Shown here piece after piece: positions 36,341-49,400 of a stretch of 64,000 nucleotides of DNA; position 1 is the stretch's first letter; every line of letters starts with the position of its first letter. Both the position numbers and the translations under genes were made by a program. Where the stretch lies: positions 1-64,000 of the forward strand of contig MCFE01000494.1 in NCBI GenBank assembly GCA_002104905.1, read 5' to 3'. The DNA is from Basidiobolus meristosporus CBS 931.73 (taxonomy: Eukaryota; Basidiobolomycota; Basidiobolomycetes; Basidiobolales; Basidiobolaceae). The notes under the pieces are model-generated. The model did not search any database. It saw nothing but the letters and a program-made list of their open reading frames with translations, and was not told the origin of the DNA.

Positions 36341-39300
36341 ATGAAATTAACAACCTATGTAGTGTGGAGACATGGGTTACCTCGAGTACAACGGCGGACC
36401 GCTAGTGTCATATTTCTAGCAGCACGTCATTTCCATGAGTCTCCTAGAGCCCAATTCTTATTTGGGGTCAAGAAGTTCTTCAATCGGTAGGTCCCTGTTC
36501 AGTCCTTCTCTTCTGCCCACTTGATGGCTCCGCGAACCCCCCTAAACCGGGCCTTCCTCGCATAGCAACTGTCAGATACCTACCACCAAAAAGGTCGAGA
36601 ACACCGCGGTTTACTTTGGCAGGGTCCGGAAGGATGAATACAAATGGATGGAGGATGGAGAGATAACTGTAGATATTTCCGATTCTTATCTTTAATGGCG
36701 AGAGTCTGCGTATTAACTGCTTGTGTCGCTACTGCGCATAGAATATAATAGAGTATCTGAATGCCGAGCGTCAGTAAGTGGTCAACATCGCCTTTACTTC
36801 GGTCGGCAGGACGTTAAAGTGGTTGTTGATGTGTAGATATACGAACTGCTATATGAAGGACACTAAGGGCTTACAACGGTCACTTGTCAATGTGAGTATT
36901 CCCTCACTGGGTGCTCTTGGAGATACCAGATTCTCAAACTTCAACCGATAGGAAATGCGCCGCAAGTGCGTGGTGAATCAAGTGCTGCCTTCGCTAACGA
37001 CCCGAATCCAAGAATACGAATATTACACCGAGGCCACAGCCAGCGGGCCGATGTATTATAGGAGGCAATTAGGACAGGTAGAGTTTACATGGCCAGGGTC
37101 ATATCCGGTTTGACAGTGAGTAATGGATCATTGTTGATGCCAGGGCAAAGCACAGCTTTTGCTGGATTCTGGTGAGCTTGCCAAAGATGGGATGTCGGTT
37201 AGGAAGGTGGGCCCGTCTCCAGAGCACAAACGGTTCGCGTATTTGGTGGAGCAGAATGGGATGGAGTATGGGACTCTATACATCAGCGACTTGGGACGTG
37301 ACCCCTCACCCGCGGTAAGTTGATTCTGACTCGTGTGGCATGAAACCGCGCCTAACGTTGGAATATTTCTAGGACGTCATCGAAAACGTGTTTAATTTTG
37401 CATGGTCTGGAGATGAGCGGACCGTATACTACACCAAACCGGATGACCAGCTCCGCCCGTTCCAGGTAACAAGATTAGGCTCTTCGATGCAGCTGGTCAC
37501 TGCTGACGCCCATTTTAGGTCTTTGCGCACCAAATAGGCAGAGCGCAGGAAGACGACCTTCTGGTCTACCAAGAGGACGACAGTAACTATTTCCTCGATG
37601 TGTCAGTGACCAAGGATCATGTAAGTGGTGGAGTGTGGCGGTGTTTGTTATTCTTTCTCACACCATTGTAGCAATATGTCACCATCAATGCAAACTCTTT
37701 AGGTGGAATATCCGAAGTAATGTTGGTAGACGCATTCCACGATTTCGAACGTTTCCCTAAGCCGAAGCTTCAGATCGTGGAGCCTCGTTCCACCGGAATC
37801 GAGTACTACGTAGATCACCATGAGGTGGGAGATGAGCAGCTCTAGGTGGATTGTCTGTGTTCACTGACGCCAATCTTTCTACAGAATCAATTCTTCATAG
37901 TAACCAACGCAGACGATGCCGTCAATTTCAAGGTGGTTCGAGCTCCGAATGATCGTCCGAACAAGAAATATTGGCGTGACCTGATCAGCATCCAGCCAGA
38001 TGAGAAGATTGACGATGTGGATATCTTCAAGGTAGAGGCGATTGCCACATCCCGTATCATCCACACCCCGTATCACCCGCGATCTAACGTGACCTTAGAA
38101 CTTCATCGTCATTTATGGAAAACGCCAAGGGCTTTCATTCATCAAGTCTCATGATCTGAGCACCAACACCTTTCACGAAATACCGTTGCCTGAAGAAATA
38201 TGTGTAGCTAGTCCAGGGTCCAATGTGGTGAGTATTCAGAGCGCTTCGCTGCCAACTCGCTGCTCATCTGTTGCATCCAAAGGAATACGAAACGAACGTG
38301 GTTCAGGTTTACGTGCTACTCCCCATTTTCCCACGAAGCCACCTACGATTACGACATGAAGACGCACAAATTCACCTATAGTAGAATTGAAGACATATAC
38401 AGTACGTGCACGTTGTTTTCTGTCGAGCCGATGCCAAGCCCTCTAACATGACTCTTTCTGAAGATTTCAACCGAAACCATTTTACATGCACTCGGACCCA
38501 TGCCACCTCTGCTGATGGGAAAAAAATCCCCATCACTCTGATTTCCAAGAAGGGGCTCAAAAGGGATGGCAGGTAATGCTTCTTGGTACATGTGCCTCGA
38601 GCAAAGGCTTTCTTACAAAATGTTCTATGGTAGGAACCCGGTACAGTTACACGTTTATGGCGCTTATGGGGCCAATTTAGAGCCAGTGTTTAGGATCGAA
38701 ACATTCCCATTGTTGGATCGCGGCTGGATCATTGGACTAGCCCACGTTCGGTGAGTTCAGTGTCTGTGGTTTGTGTTCAAGCAACTGGTGGTTGACCGGC
38801 ATGTGTAAAAATAGCGGTGGAGGCGAGCTAGGACGCAACTGGTATGAAGATGGCAAGTTGATGCGAAAGCACAACTCCTTCAACGACTTCGTAGCTGCTA
38901 CCGAACATCTGATCCATGAGGGCTACACGTCGCCAAAATTAATGACTGCAATTGCTGCCAGTGCCGGTGGCTTAGTATTAGGTTGGTGTTCCCAGACATC
39001 CCTTCACTGTATTCAACGTTAACATTGCATACTGCGCTTGTGTAGGGACCGTACTAAATAGACGGCCAGGTAAGCGCGACCCATCCTTCAGATCCGAATT
39101 GCACTCCCACTTACTGAGCATCTTCCCTTTCAACAGATCTTTTCAGAGCCATGATTCTCCGCGTGCCCTTCGTAGACCCACTTTCTTGTATGCTGAACCC
39201 CAACCTCCCTCTTACCCAGGTTGAGTATACTGAGTGGGGAAATCCGCTAGAGACCGCGAGAGTGTATCAATACTTGTCCGATTATGCTCCCTACGATAAC

Positions 39301-39576
39301 ATCCCTGTAGAATCGCCACAGCTCTCCGACATGCCAGCCATCTTAGTTACTACTGGACTACGAGACCAAAGGGTGCCCCCATGGCAGCCTTTGAAGTGGA
39401 CAGCACGGCTGAGATCCAGGATACCCAAGTTCTACGATAATCCAGAGGCTCGATCAAGCCTGTTATTAAAGGCTGAGGATGGCGGACACTTTGGTGCGTC
39501 AAATGATCAACAGAGTAGAATTGAAGAACTCGCATTTGAACTCGCCTTTTTGTTGAAGCATACAAAAAATAAATGA
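36341..39576 (+). CDS. Oligopeptidase B (S9A prolyl oligopeptidase family)
   Basis: About seventeen exons: 36341-36486, 36566-36668, 36742-36773, 36837-36891, 36952-37077, 37144-37314, 37373-37465, 37519-37620, 37672-37824, 37885-38031, 38099-38227, about 38283-38401, 38464-38572, 38634-38750, 38815-38981, 39046-39069, 39137-39576. The first exon gives a basic, arginine-rich, possibly mitochondrial leader (MKLTTYVVWRHGLPRVQRR). A beta-propeller region follows. The catalytic alpha/beta-hydrolase part has VYGAYGANLEP, HVRGGGELGRNWYEDGK, nucleophile serine in IAASAGGLVLG, aspartate in TGLRDQRVPPWQP and histidine in EDGGHFG. The PFVDPLSCM and LPLTQVEYTEWGNP blocks are specific to oligopeptidase B, a cytosolic trypsin-like peptidase cutting short peptides after basic residues. 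All joins are in phase except exon 11 to 12, where one base is unaccounted for. Confidence 0.85.
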
Positions 39577-39582
39577 GATATA

Positions 39583-39602
39583 CCCTAACCCTAACCCTAA
39601 CC
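39583..39602. promoter_or_regulatory. Telomere-repeat box (CCCTAA)3CC upstream of PTPS
   Basis: Three perfect CCCTAA units in a 99-bp gap between the oligopeptidase B stop and the PTPS start, directly abutting a TATATAAA. Such boxes in promoters are bound by telobox/Myb factors in plants and fission yeast. A regulatory role here is inference. Confidence 0.55.
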
Positions 39603-39610
39603 TATATAAA
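39603..39610 (+). promoter_or_regulatory. TATA box of the PTPS gene
   Basis: TATATAAA, 66 bp before the PTPS start codon at 39676. Confidence 0.5.
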
Positions 39611-39675
39611 ATGAGCTAGAGTTGTGACTTTGATTTGAGCCAGAGACTGTATTCCCCCCCCCTTTAATACGAACA

Positions 39676-40343
39676 ATGGTTACAGCATACGTTTGCCGAA
39701 CAGTATCCTTTTCTGCCGCCCATAGGCTTCACTCTCGCCACTTTACCGCAGAAGAGAATCAGGTGATTTATGGGAAATGCAATAACCCCAACGGGCACGG
39801 CCACAATTATAAAGGTAACACGCCACCACCCATACGTACCTTCCAAAGCCTAGTTACTCACTCACCTTGCTGGAGTTGATAGTGAAGGTCACAGTCAAAG
39901 GCGAGGTAGGCTGTCTAGTCTCTCCCAACCGAAGCCACTTTTGCTCACTTACCCTTCCAGATAGACCCGACTACTGGCATGGTAATAAACCTCACGGACC
40001 TGAAAAAAGCCATGAACCTTGTCATAATAGACGCACTGGATCACCGAAATTTGGTAGGAGTGACCGGGTGCTCATATATCGCCACTGCTTCTGACGGGCA
40101 ATTATCTCCTGCAGGATATGGACGTGCACTACTTTAAGGACAAGCCAAGGTAAGTCGAAACAAGAGTTACGCTTGACAAACGCCACACTGACCATTGCCC
40201 CCCCCCCGATAAGCACCACGGAAAACCTGGCGGTTTTGATTTGGAAGAGTATGCAAGAGCAGCTCCAGAGCGGTCAGCTGTACGAGGTGCACATCCAAGA
40301 AACGGAAAATAACACCATCGTGTTTAGGGGGGAAGGCCTATAG
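39676..40343 (+). CDS. 6-pyruvoyl-tetrahydropterin synthase (PTPS)
   Basis: Five exons: 39676-39814, 39883-39905, 39961-40053, 40115-40149, 40214-40343 (139 aa, usual family length). Zinc-binding histidines are H16 (SFSAAHRL), H41 and H43 (NPNGHGHNY), and the catalytic cysteine is C35 (YGKCNNP). Later motifs [32 protein letters not shown] and the C-terminal ETENN are family hallmarks. The enzyme turns 7,8-dihydroneopterin triphosphate into 6-pyruvoyl-tetrahydropterin, the middle step of tetrahydrobiopterin synthesis. That pathway is patchy in fungi and known in Mortierella-type fungi. The gene lies convergent to the fatty acid synthase. Confidence 0.92.
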
Positions 40344-40483
40344 ACTCGGATTATCTAGCCATTTCCTCGCCAACAGCTTGTTAGGAATAAGAATCGTATA
40401 AAAACCACCAAAGTAGTGTGTAATTGGATTTTATTTGTATGGATTAACAATGAGATGATTGTATAATGTATATGTTAGATAAA

Positions 40484-43400
40484 TTATTGGGTAGCGGCAG
40501 CCACGGCTACAGCATAGCTACCAGAGTGAGAGATGGAAAGCTTGATTTCCTTGAGTCCGGTGCTGTTGACTACCTCCTGGGCTTTGCCAGAGAAGGCGGC
40601 CTTAGGGGCACCACTGTCAGCAGCGGTGATTTCGACCTCCGAAATGTCAATCTTCTCTCCACCAAGGCTGATAATGGCCTTGATGACGGATTCCTTGGCG
40701 GCAAGCTTACCGGCCAAGGAGGCGTTAGGATCGGGCTTGGCGAAGCAGTATTCCAACTCAGCCTTGGAAAGTTTCTTCTCAACTTCTTCCAACTTGAGGC
40801 TGTTGATCAGGACAACGTCTACACCAACCCCTTTTTGGTTACCAGTAAGGGCGACGAGCTGCTTGGTAAGAGCAGGATCGCTGTCGACCTGAGCAGAGGT
40901 GAGGTCGGATTTGGCGAAAGTATAGGTCTTCTTCTTCTCGTCATAGGCAGCGCGGGCCTTGGGGTTCAAGTAGACCTGGGATTCTTGTTCAGGGGTGTAG
41001 GGTGGTTCGTTCTTGACTTGAACCAAACCGGCAACCCCGGCATATGAATCATGCAAGTAGCGGTAAGCCTTGGCCTGACGGTCATGAGTCTTCTGCTTGT
41101 AAGCGTTGTACTCGGACTCGGTCAAGGCAGCAAGAACGTAGTCGGGATGAATCACCAAAACCTCACCACCGACTTGTCCGAAACCGAAGGATTTCAAGAG
41201 ACCAGCCTTGACACCGTCAGTGTAGATGGTGCTGCTGGGGTACAAGAGGTACTCATAGTCCGCAAGCTTCTCATCAACGTTATCGGCGTTACGGTTACCT
41301 GGAATGATACCAGTGCTAAGGACTTGGATGACTCCGTTCAACATCCATGCAGCGGCAGCACCCTTAGGATGGCCAGTAAGGTACTTCTGGAAAATACCAG
41401 GGCAGCAGTTACCAGGAGTACGGCCCAAGTGGGCGAATTGCTTGTTGACGACTTCGGATTCGTTCTTGTCGTTAGCCTTGGTGGAGGTACCGTGGAACGA
41501 GGCAACGCCAATATCGTCCACAGTGAGGCCGAAGCTGGCAAGGGCACCACGGATAGGAGCAATGCGGGCGTCTTGCTTCCAGAAGTCGTTACCCCAGAGA
41601 GTAAGGGCTTCCTTCTCTTGGCGATAAGCTTCACGTTGGATATGCTCAGTACGCTCACTGACGAAATCTTCCTCGGAGACTTCGAGCTCGCCAGAAGCCT
41701 TCTTGGACTCCAGTTCCTCCTGAAGGTACTCAAGTTCTTCCTCGACCCAGAGTTTGATCTGCTTGCGGCGGTTCTTCAATTGTCTAGCACGGTACTTGAT
41801 GTCCAAGAGAGGGGATTCGGTCTTGCCACGAAGCTCACGAGCGGTGGTCAAAACACCCTGTCCAGGGGCAGGAACTGAACGGCCCTCCTTATCAGTAGCA
41901 GTGTTGGTGAGAGCGATGATACCATAGATAGGCACACCCATCTGAACGGCAAGCTTGGCGGACATAAGGATTTGAACACCAGCACCGTGGGACTCCATGA
42001 ATCCGGAACGAGTAGTGGTAGTAGGACGAGACATCTCTCCAGGCTCACGACCACGGGCGAATTCGTCATTGGCATTGCTGGTGGCCTTCATGTTGGCGAA
42101 TTCGTAAGATCCTTCTTCTTGGAAGTCATCATAACCACCAACGATCACGATCTTGGCCTTGCCGCTCATGATGGTCTCAACACCAATTTCCACAGACTGG
42201 ACAGCAGTAGCACAAGCGCCGACTGGAGACTTGATGGGACCAGAGGAGGAGAGCAAAAGCATGTTGATCCAGGCAGGCATGGTGTTGATGAATGTTTCTT
42301 GGAGAATATCCATTTGCACTGGTTTGTCGAGCATACGGTCCTTGTACATCTTCTGAAGGGAGAGGGAACCGCCCATACCGGAGCCGGAGCAGTTACCAAC
42401 TTCGCTGATGTGCACATACTTGTAGAACTCATAAGGATCGGTGATACCAGAGCTGACCAAGGCCTCTACGGTTGACACGAGAACGTAGAGAGTGATGACA
42501 TCAACCTGGTCAATGATCTCCTTGGGGACGCCGTAGCGAGCAGCGTCCCAGCCAGTTGGAATCTGGCCGGCAACCAAGCGATCAAATCGGAGTGCCTTGG
42601 GAACATAAATGGCGGCACCCTTCTTGAAGCTAACGAGCCACTGTCCGGTTTCCTTGACTTCGAAGGCATCCACCTTGTCACCATGCTTTCTCTTGAAGTG
42701 AGCGGCTTCTTCGGGACTGGCCTCAATTGGCTCAAGGTCTTGGTCGATAATGATTTCTTGGAAGAAGGTCTTGTTCTCGGGATCGTAACCGTTGAAGATC
42801 TCAGACTCAATGAGACGGATACCACTGTGCTTGAGGATATCCTTCTCGTACTTGGTCTTGACATCACGGTCATCGACTGGCTCACCAGTCTTCATATCAA
42901 CCCAGCCAGTGTATGGTTTTCCGCTCTTGAGTGGGCCATTATGATGCTTGATGTATCCCATAATCCAGGCCATCTCAATACAACCCTCGAGAGAGAACTC
43001 TCCGAAGGCTTCCATCTCCCATCTAGTTCTAGAGTTACCCCAAGGTCCGACTTCGGCGAATCCGGTGGCAACGATCACCTTCTCCAAATCCAGCATACCT
43101 TGGAGGTGGCTGAGGGACTTGAGTTCAGTGTAGTTCTTGAGCTCGGGGAAATCGATCTTCAAGTTGGCACGAGGCTTGGCAATGTGCGACTTGTAGAACA
43201 ACTCGGCAGATGGACCATGGACGATCTTATGGTCAATCGCATTGTCGGCAACAATGGCCTTGCGAATCTCGGAGGTGTTTCTGATCTCGGTACGGAGGGA
43301 TGCGGAGATCTTGTTGAGGTCCAACACGTACTGGAAACCACCGTTAAGATCGGCCCAGACTGGCCCATTCTCGCTCATCTCGGCGATGGTTGGGTGCATC

Positions 43401-46400
43401 AAGCCAAGAATGTTGAAGGCCATTTCTTGGGTGGAGAAAGTGCGGACTCCATGCTTCTCAATACCCTCAGCAATCATGTTGTTAGCACTCATGAGACCAG
43501 TACCACGGGTCCAGCCAATAATGGCTCCGGTGATGGTCAAGTAGCTTCCCCAGCTTTCGGAATACCATCTGTTGAAGAGAGTCTCGAGGGCAATCTTGGA
43601 TTCGCTGTACAAACCATCGTTACCGAAGGTACCGTGGTTGGGTGAGAGTGGAAGAATGACTTGAGCGGGACGGGTGCTGATTCCGAATTCTTGCTTCTTG
43701 GTCTTGATGTAGCCAAGCATGCGGAGAAGGTTGGTCATCATGATACGATGAGCAAGTTCGGATTTGGAGTCGATGTCGCTGATCTCACGTCCGTTCTCGG
43801 GAATAGCAGCGAATGGAACAATGTAATCAACATCCCAGTTCAATCCCTTGCGCTCATCTCTGTCGTAGATGTAGTCAATAAGAGCTTGGACATCTTGCTT
43901 CGAGCCTTGGTTGAAAGGAACAACAACCAAGCAGGAGTTCTTGGAACCATGACGGCGATAGATGGATTGGTAGTATTCAGTCACACCACGGCTGAATCTG
44001 GAGGTGGTGACGACAACCTTGGCTCCTCCCGAGAGAAGTCCCTTAAGGATCTCAGCACCAATCGAATCCTTACCGCAACCGGTCATCAAGACGGTCTTGT
44101 GCTCGAATGACACTCCTTCCTTGGCAACGTTGAGAAGGACATCGAGGTACAGGTTGGTTAGTCTTTGGTCGAATTCCCAGCCTTGAGCAGTTTGCTTCTT
44201 AAGGTGAAGGAATGGAACGACCTCCTTCTTTCCGGTGTTGGGTCTAGCAGGCTTGCGGTTCTTGTGCTCCTTGTCACTAAGGATCTTGGGGTTCATGCTC
44301 ATGGATCTGATGACATCCTTATAGAGAGACTTCAACACAAGTTTATCCGACTTCTTGACCTTGTTCTGGTGCTTGATGATCTTGTAAACGCGGAGAAGAT
44401 CGTGCTGCACCTTCTCGCGGTTAGAGTACTCGGTGATCTTGCTGCCATTGGTCATCTCCTTGACGTAGTCTGCAAACTTGCGGACATTTGCACGAGGAAC
44501 CTCGTCATAGAGGATGTCACCTCTTTCGTTGACCTTGGTTTGGGGAGCGGTAGGGATGGTAACATCCTTGTAAACTGGAGAAGCGTCAAGAACAGCTTCG
44601 CAGTTCTCCAAGAGGGTAGTGGCCAACTCCTTGGCGAGCTTGTAGGTCTCTCCCTTCTCGGTATCCAAGTTGTCAATATAATATCTCATGAATTTGATCA
44701 ATCCAGGAGTGGCGCGGTTCATGACGTGCAAGCATTGGGCAGTGACATCACGATCGACGGCGGTAAGTCTACCGAAGATGATATCGAAGTAGAGATTCAA
44801 GGCGTCTTGACGAACCCAGTTCCAGTAGGAATCATAGCGACGAGCCTTCAAAGCGCTGAAGACAGGAAGGATACCTTGGGCGTAGACTTCACCGTGCTCT
44901 GCAACCCATTGATCAAGCTCCTGTTGAAGCTGATCAGTGGCAACCTTTTGATTCTCGTAGGCCTTGTCACCAGCACGGAGATCGTGGCCAAGGTATTTGG
45001 CAAATGCCTCAAGCTGCTTTCTGATCAAAGCATTTTGCTTGGCTTGAAGAGCATCAAACTCAGCACTGTTCATCACAGCGCCAACAGCAACGGGGCCAGC
45101 AGCAGCTCCGCCACTAGAACCAAGTGAGATACCAGTTCTCTTGGCGTACAGTTGGGCTACACTATCCAACCATGCGTTGGCTTCGGCCTCTGAGCCAAGT
45201 CGAGAAGCAGGTTCCATAGTCAAACCGTAAAGCAAAACAGCCTCAGTACGACCACTGCCAAGACCATAGTTGGTAGACAAATAGGAACGGGCATTGGTCA
45301 AGGTAAATCCTCCAGGCATCTTGCTGGAGATCATCTTGGAAACGAGAGCAGAGGTATGTTTACCGAGAGTACCAGAGAATCCATTGCCCAAGTTCTTGCC
45401 GAGCTCCTCGAGAGTGGTCTCCTCAGACTTCTCAGGAACGGTTCCGAACTCCTTCTGCATGTCACCCAAAATCTCGTTTTGGAGAGTGGACTTGCCACCG
45501 ACCAGATCCTTGACAGCCTTAGAAAGTGGCACCTCATCAAGGCTCTTCTTCAATTTTTGAGCAATGATAACGTGAAGGACTTCAGTGGCAGAAACGTTGG
45601 CATCAGGGACAGCAGCGGCAGGTCCGGCAGCAGTTGGGGCAGCAAATGCAACGGCAGCGGGGCCTGCAGCAGGTGCAGCAGCTCCCAAGGCAATTCCGTT
45701 CTTCTTGGCATAACCTTGAGCAACGGTATCCAACCAGCTCTTAGCATCAGCCTCAGATCCAAGGCGAGAAGCGGGCTCGATAGTCAAACCGAACAAAAGA
45801 GCACCATCAGTACGGCCGCTACCCAAACCGTGAGCAGAGCTCAAGTAAGTCTTAGCATTGGTGAGGGTGAAACCTCCGGGCATCTTGCTGGACATCATTT
45901 TGGAAATAAGAGTAGAGGTATGTTTGCCAAGAGCACCGGAGAATCCATTGCCCAAGTTCTTGCCGAGCTCCTCGAGAGTGGTCTCCTCAGACTTCTCGGG
46001 AACGGTTCCGAACTCCTTTTGCAAGTCACCCAAAATCTCGTTTTGGAGAGTAGATTTACCACCGACCAGATCCTTCACAGCCTTAGAAAGTGGCACCTCA
46101 TCAAGGGTCTTCTTGAGCTTTTGAGCAATGATAACATGAAGGACCTCGGTTGCTGTGATAGGAGCATCGGCAACGGCAGAGGCAGGTCCGCTTGCAACTG
46201 GGGCAGGCGCGGCAGCAGCAACCGGAGCAGGAGCAGCAACAGCGGCGGCGGCTGGCTTAGGAGCCTCAGCAGGGGCAGCTGGAGCTTCATCCTCAAAGGA
46301 ATAGTAGATCTCCTTCTCATGCTTAATATAGCACAAGTTGGTACGACGGTGAGTAAGAGCGTCATCGTAAGCTTGATACTTCGATTTCAAAGTTCTCTCA

Positions 46401-49400
46401 GCCATGCCAACCAACACAGGGCCAGGACCGACTTCGATCAGACGCTCAACTCCAAAGTCCTTGAAGATCTTGTCTTGGGTCTCAATCCAACGCACAGGGG
46501 AAGCGAATTGGTAGGCCAACAACTCAAGCATGAGGGTGTAACCAAGCTTCTGTTGTTGGGCTGGTGAAGCAACGCTCTCTTCAGTCCAGTTCTTGAGGAC
46601 CTTGTTGATTCTGGGACTGTTGGTGATAGCAAGGACATTTTCGAAGTACTCCTTGGTAACTTCGAATGGCTCAGCAGTCAAGTTAGGAATGTACTTGTGA
46701 GTAAGGACGTTAACGTCGACATCACTTTGACTGATCTTCTTGGCAATGTAGGCACGGAAAGGAGTGACACCGCCAAGCAAGAATGATGAATGGAAAGGCA
46801 CATCAATACCCTTCAAAGGAATGGTAGCATAACCTCTCTCAAGGTTGATAAAGCCATCCTTAGCGAGCTTAGCGGCAGCCTTGTCCAGAGCCTTGGCAAT
46901 AATTGAAGAGAGTTGCTCCTTAACTGCCTCCATAGGCATGGTCTTCAACAAGTTTTGGAGATCAATGTTTTGAATCTTCAAGAAGTTCAAGACGTTGGCG
47001 AGGGCATCAAGGTTGCTAAGCTCACCAGATACAACGTATTGTTGATTCTCAACGTTGAAGTTGACAATCTCCAAGAGACCGTTGCTTTGATGAGCAATGG
47101 CGTCAACAACATATCTCAAGGCGATGTCATCGAAGGTCTTGCCAATACGGCTAGGGTTGACGGCGCACATACCATAGTTGGAACGGCCATGGGCATCACG
47201 TTCTACGGCGACTTGCATAGTCATACCACGGTAGAACACAACATCAACCAAACTCTCAATAGCCAACACGTTACCAATGGAGGCAAGGGCAGCATACTCA
47301 CCAAGAGAGTGACCAGCGAATACGCAGTCGTTCTGAACAAGTCCCTTGGAGACCATATCCTCAAAGGCAGCCTTCTCCATTAAGGTGAGTGCTGGCTGAG
47401 TGAACTGAGTAGCAGACAACAAACCAGTAGGAGAGGTGAAGGTATAAGAAGCGGTCTTCTCGGTAATACCAGGGAAGAGAGGAAGAGCCTTGGTATTTCC
47501 ATCTTGATCAATGGTATCGTAGGTCATGCTCATGTAGTTTTTACGGATGACCTTACCCTTCTCACCACCGAAGTAGATGGTCTTCTCCTTGGGGTTGTTG
47601 CGGACAATGTCGATGATAGAGAATCCGTAGTTGATCAAGAAGTGCTGGTCAGCAGAGTCCCAGATTCTCTTGGCAACAGGTGAACTGGCGTACAAGGCCA
47701 TACCCATACCTTGCTCTTGAGAACCTTGACCAGTGAAGACGTACGCAGTGACTGGTTGATCAATCTCGGCGGTACCCTCAATGACCTTGACGTTGTTCTG
47801 GTTAACAGTCTCGACCTTGATGATCTTCTTTCCGTTCTTCATTCCGATATGGGAAAGCTTGGTCTCAAGACGATCGTTAGGAAGAACCATTGATTGGAAG
47901 TTCACATCGTAAGCAGTGACACGTTGTGGAGAGTTGTCAGCAGCAAAGATCTCCACGAACTTCTTGGTAGAAGCACTGGTCCACATCCCATGGGTAATGG
48001 TTCCGGGAAGTTCAGCGAAATCGGCGAAGTATGGGTTGACGTGGATGGGATTGTAGTCACCAGAAACAACGGCATAAGCCTCGTTGGAGGCAGGGGAGTT
48101 GAAAACGGACGAGAACTCGTCACCTTGTGGCATTACAGAGTATCCACCGTTGGCGAAGTTGATAGCCTGCTCAATAGGCTGTCCAACACGCTTGAGATAC
48201 TCGGTAACTGGGTTGCCATGAGATTCGCCGCTTTCGTAGTCGACAGTGGCGATTTGAACAACCTCCTTGGTGGAGATCTTCATGGTGACGGTACCAGTGG
48301 TGGTGACCGAGGAGTACAAAGTCTGGTTCTTGAACTTCAACAAGCTGTTCAGGCGGAAGATGATCTCGGCACCAGGAGTGAGCTCGGGAGCGTTTTCCTC
48401 CCAGTTCATCCATTCCTTGGATTTCAAGACTGCGATATCCTTCTCGGTCTGGACGGCTACGCGTACAGGGGTCTCAACAATCTTCTGGAAGGTATTTTCG
48501 TAATCGGTGAATTTACCGCGGTACAAAAACTTGCTGGTAACTTCCATGATAGGCTTGTTATCACGAATGACAACCCCCTTGGCCTCAACCATCTTTCCGG
48601 ATTCGGTATTTACGATGGCCTCGATCTCGGAAACAGTGTCAACAATGTCACCACGCTGCAACAGAGAAGCTCCGTCGATCAACCTGAATCCGTTGGAAAG
48701 GTGAACCAATCTGAGAAGGTCACCGTCGACAATCTTAGGGAAGATAGTCTTAATGATAGACTTCCAACCAACAACGATGGCGAAATCCACAGGGGCGCAA
48801 AGGACCTTTTGGCCACGGTCAACATAGAGCTCGGCTTGATTACCTACGGTTTGGCAGAATTTGGTGATTTCGTGTCCAAGGACCTGTTCGTCTTTGGCAA
48901 CGAACTTCTGGTTGGGGTCATTGGAAAGATCAAGGTGAGAGCCTTGACCGAACCACAAGGCCCAGTAGAACTCCTTGATGCGGTCATTGCGGCCCTCCAT
49001 GACTTCATGGATGGTGGAATAACCTTGGTTGGGGTTGTAAACAAACTTGGACAAGAATGGAATAGCAACGCCATCCTTCTGCTCATAGATAATGACGTCG
49101 ATAACGTCGCCATTGATCTTGGCTTCGATGGAAACGGATGAAGCAGTCTCAAGATGAGATGATTGACTCCAAGAGCGTTTATCCGATACAGTGATGCTCT
49201 CGACCACCTCGTTGGCGCCAAATCGGACTTCGACCTTCTGTTCTAGACGAGGGCGGAACACTTTCTTCATCAAGTTGTCCACGAACATCTTATCTTGGAT
49301 GATGTAGTTCGAGGTCAACAAAGCTCTAGCCCAACCATACTTGGGACCAGCAATGAGTTCGAGCCACTCCTCGACTGGTGGGAGGGCACCATTGTCTGAG

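Noticed and set aside
45356..46567. 403-codon plus-strand open frame (and others such as 47894-49141, 415 codons)
   Set aside because: They lie antisense to the FAS gene, repeat with its ACP modules and show no family motifs. They are shadows of a long biased coding sequence.
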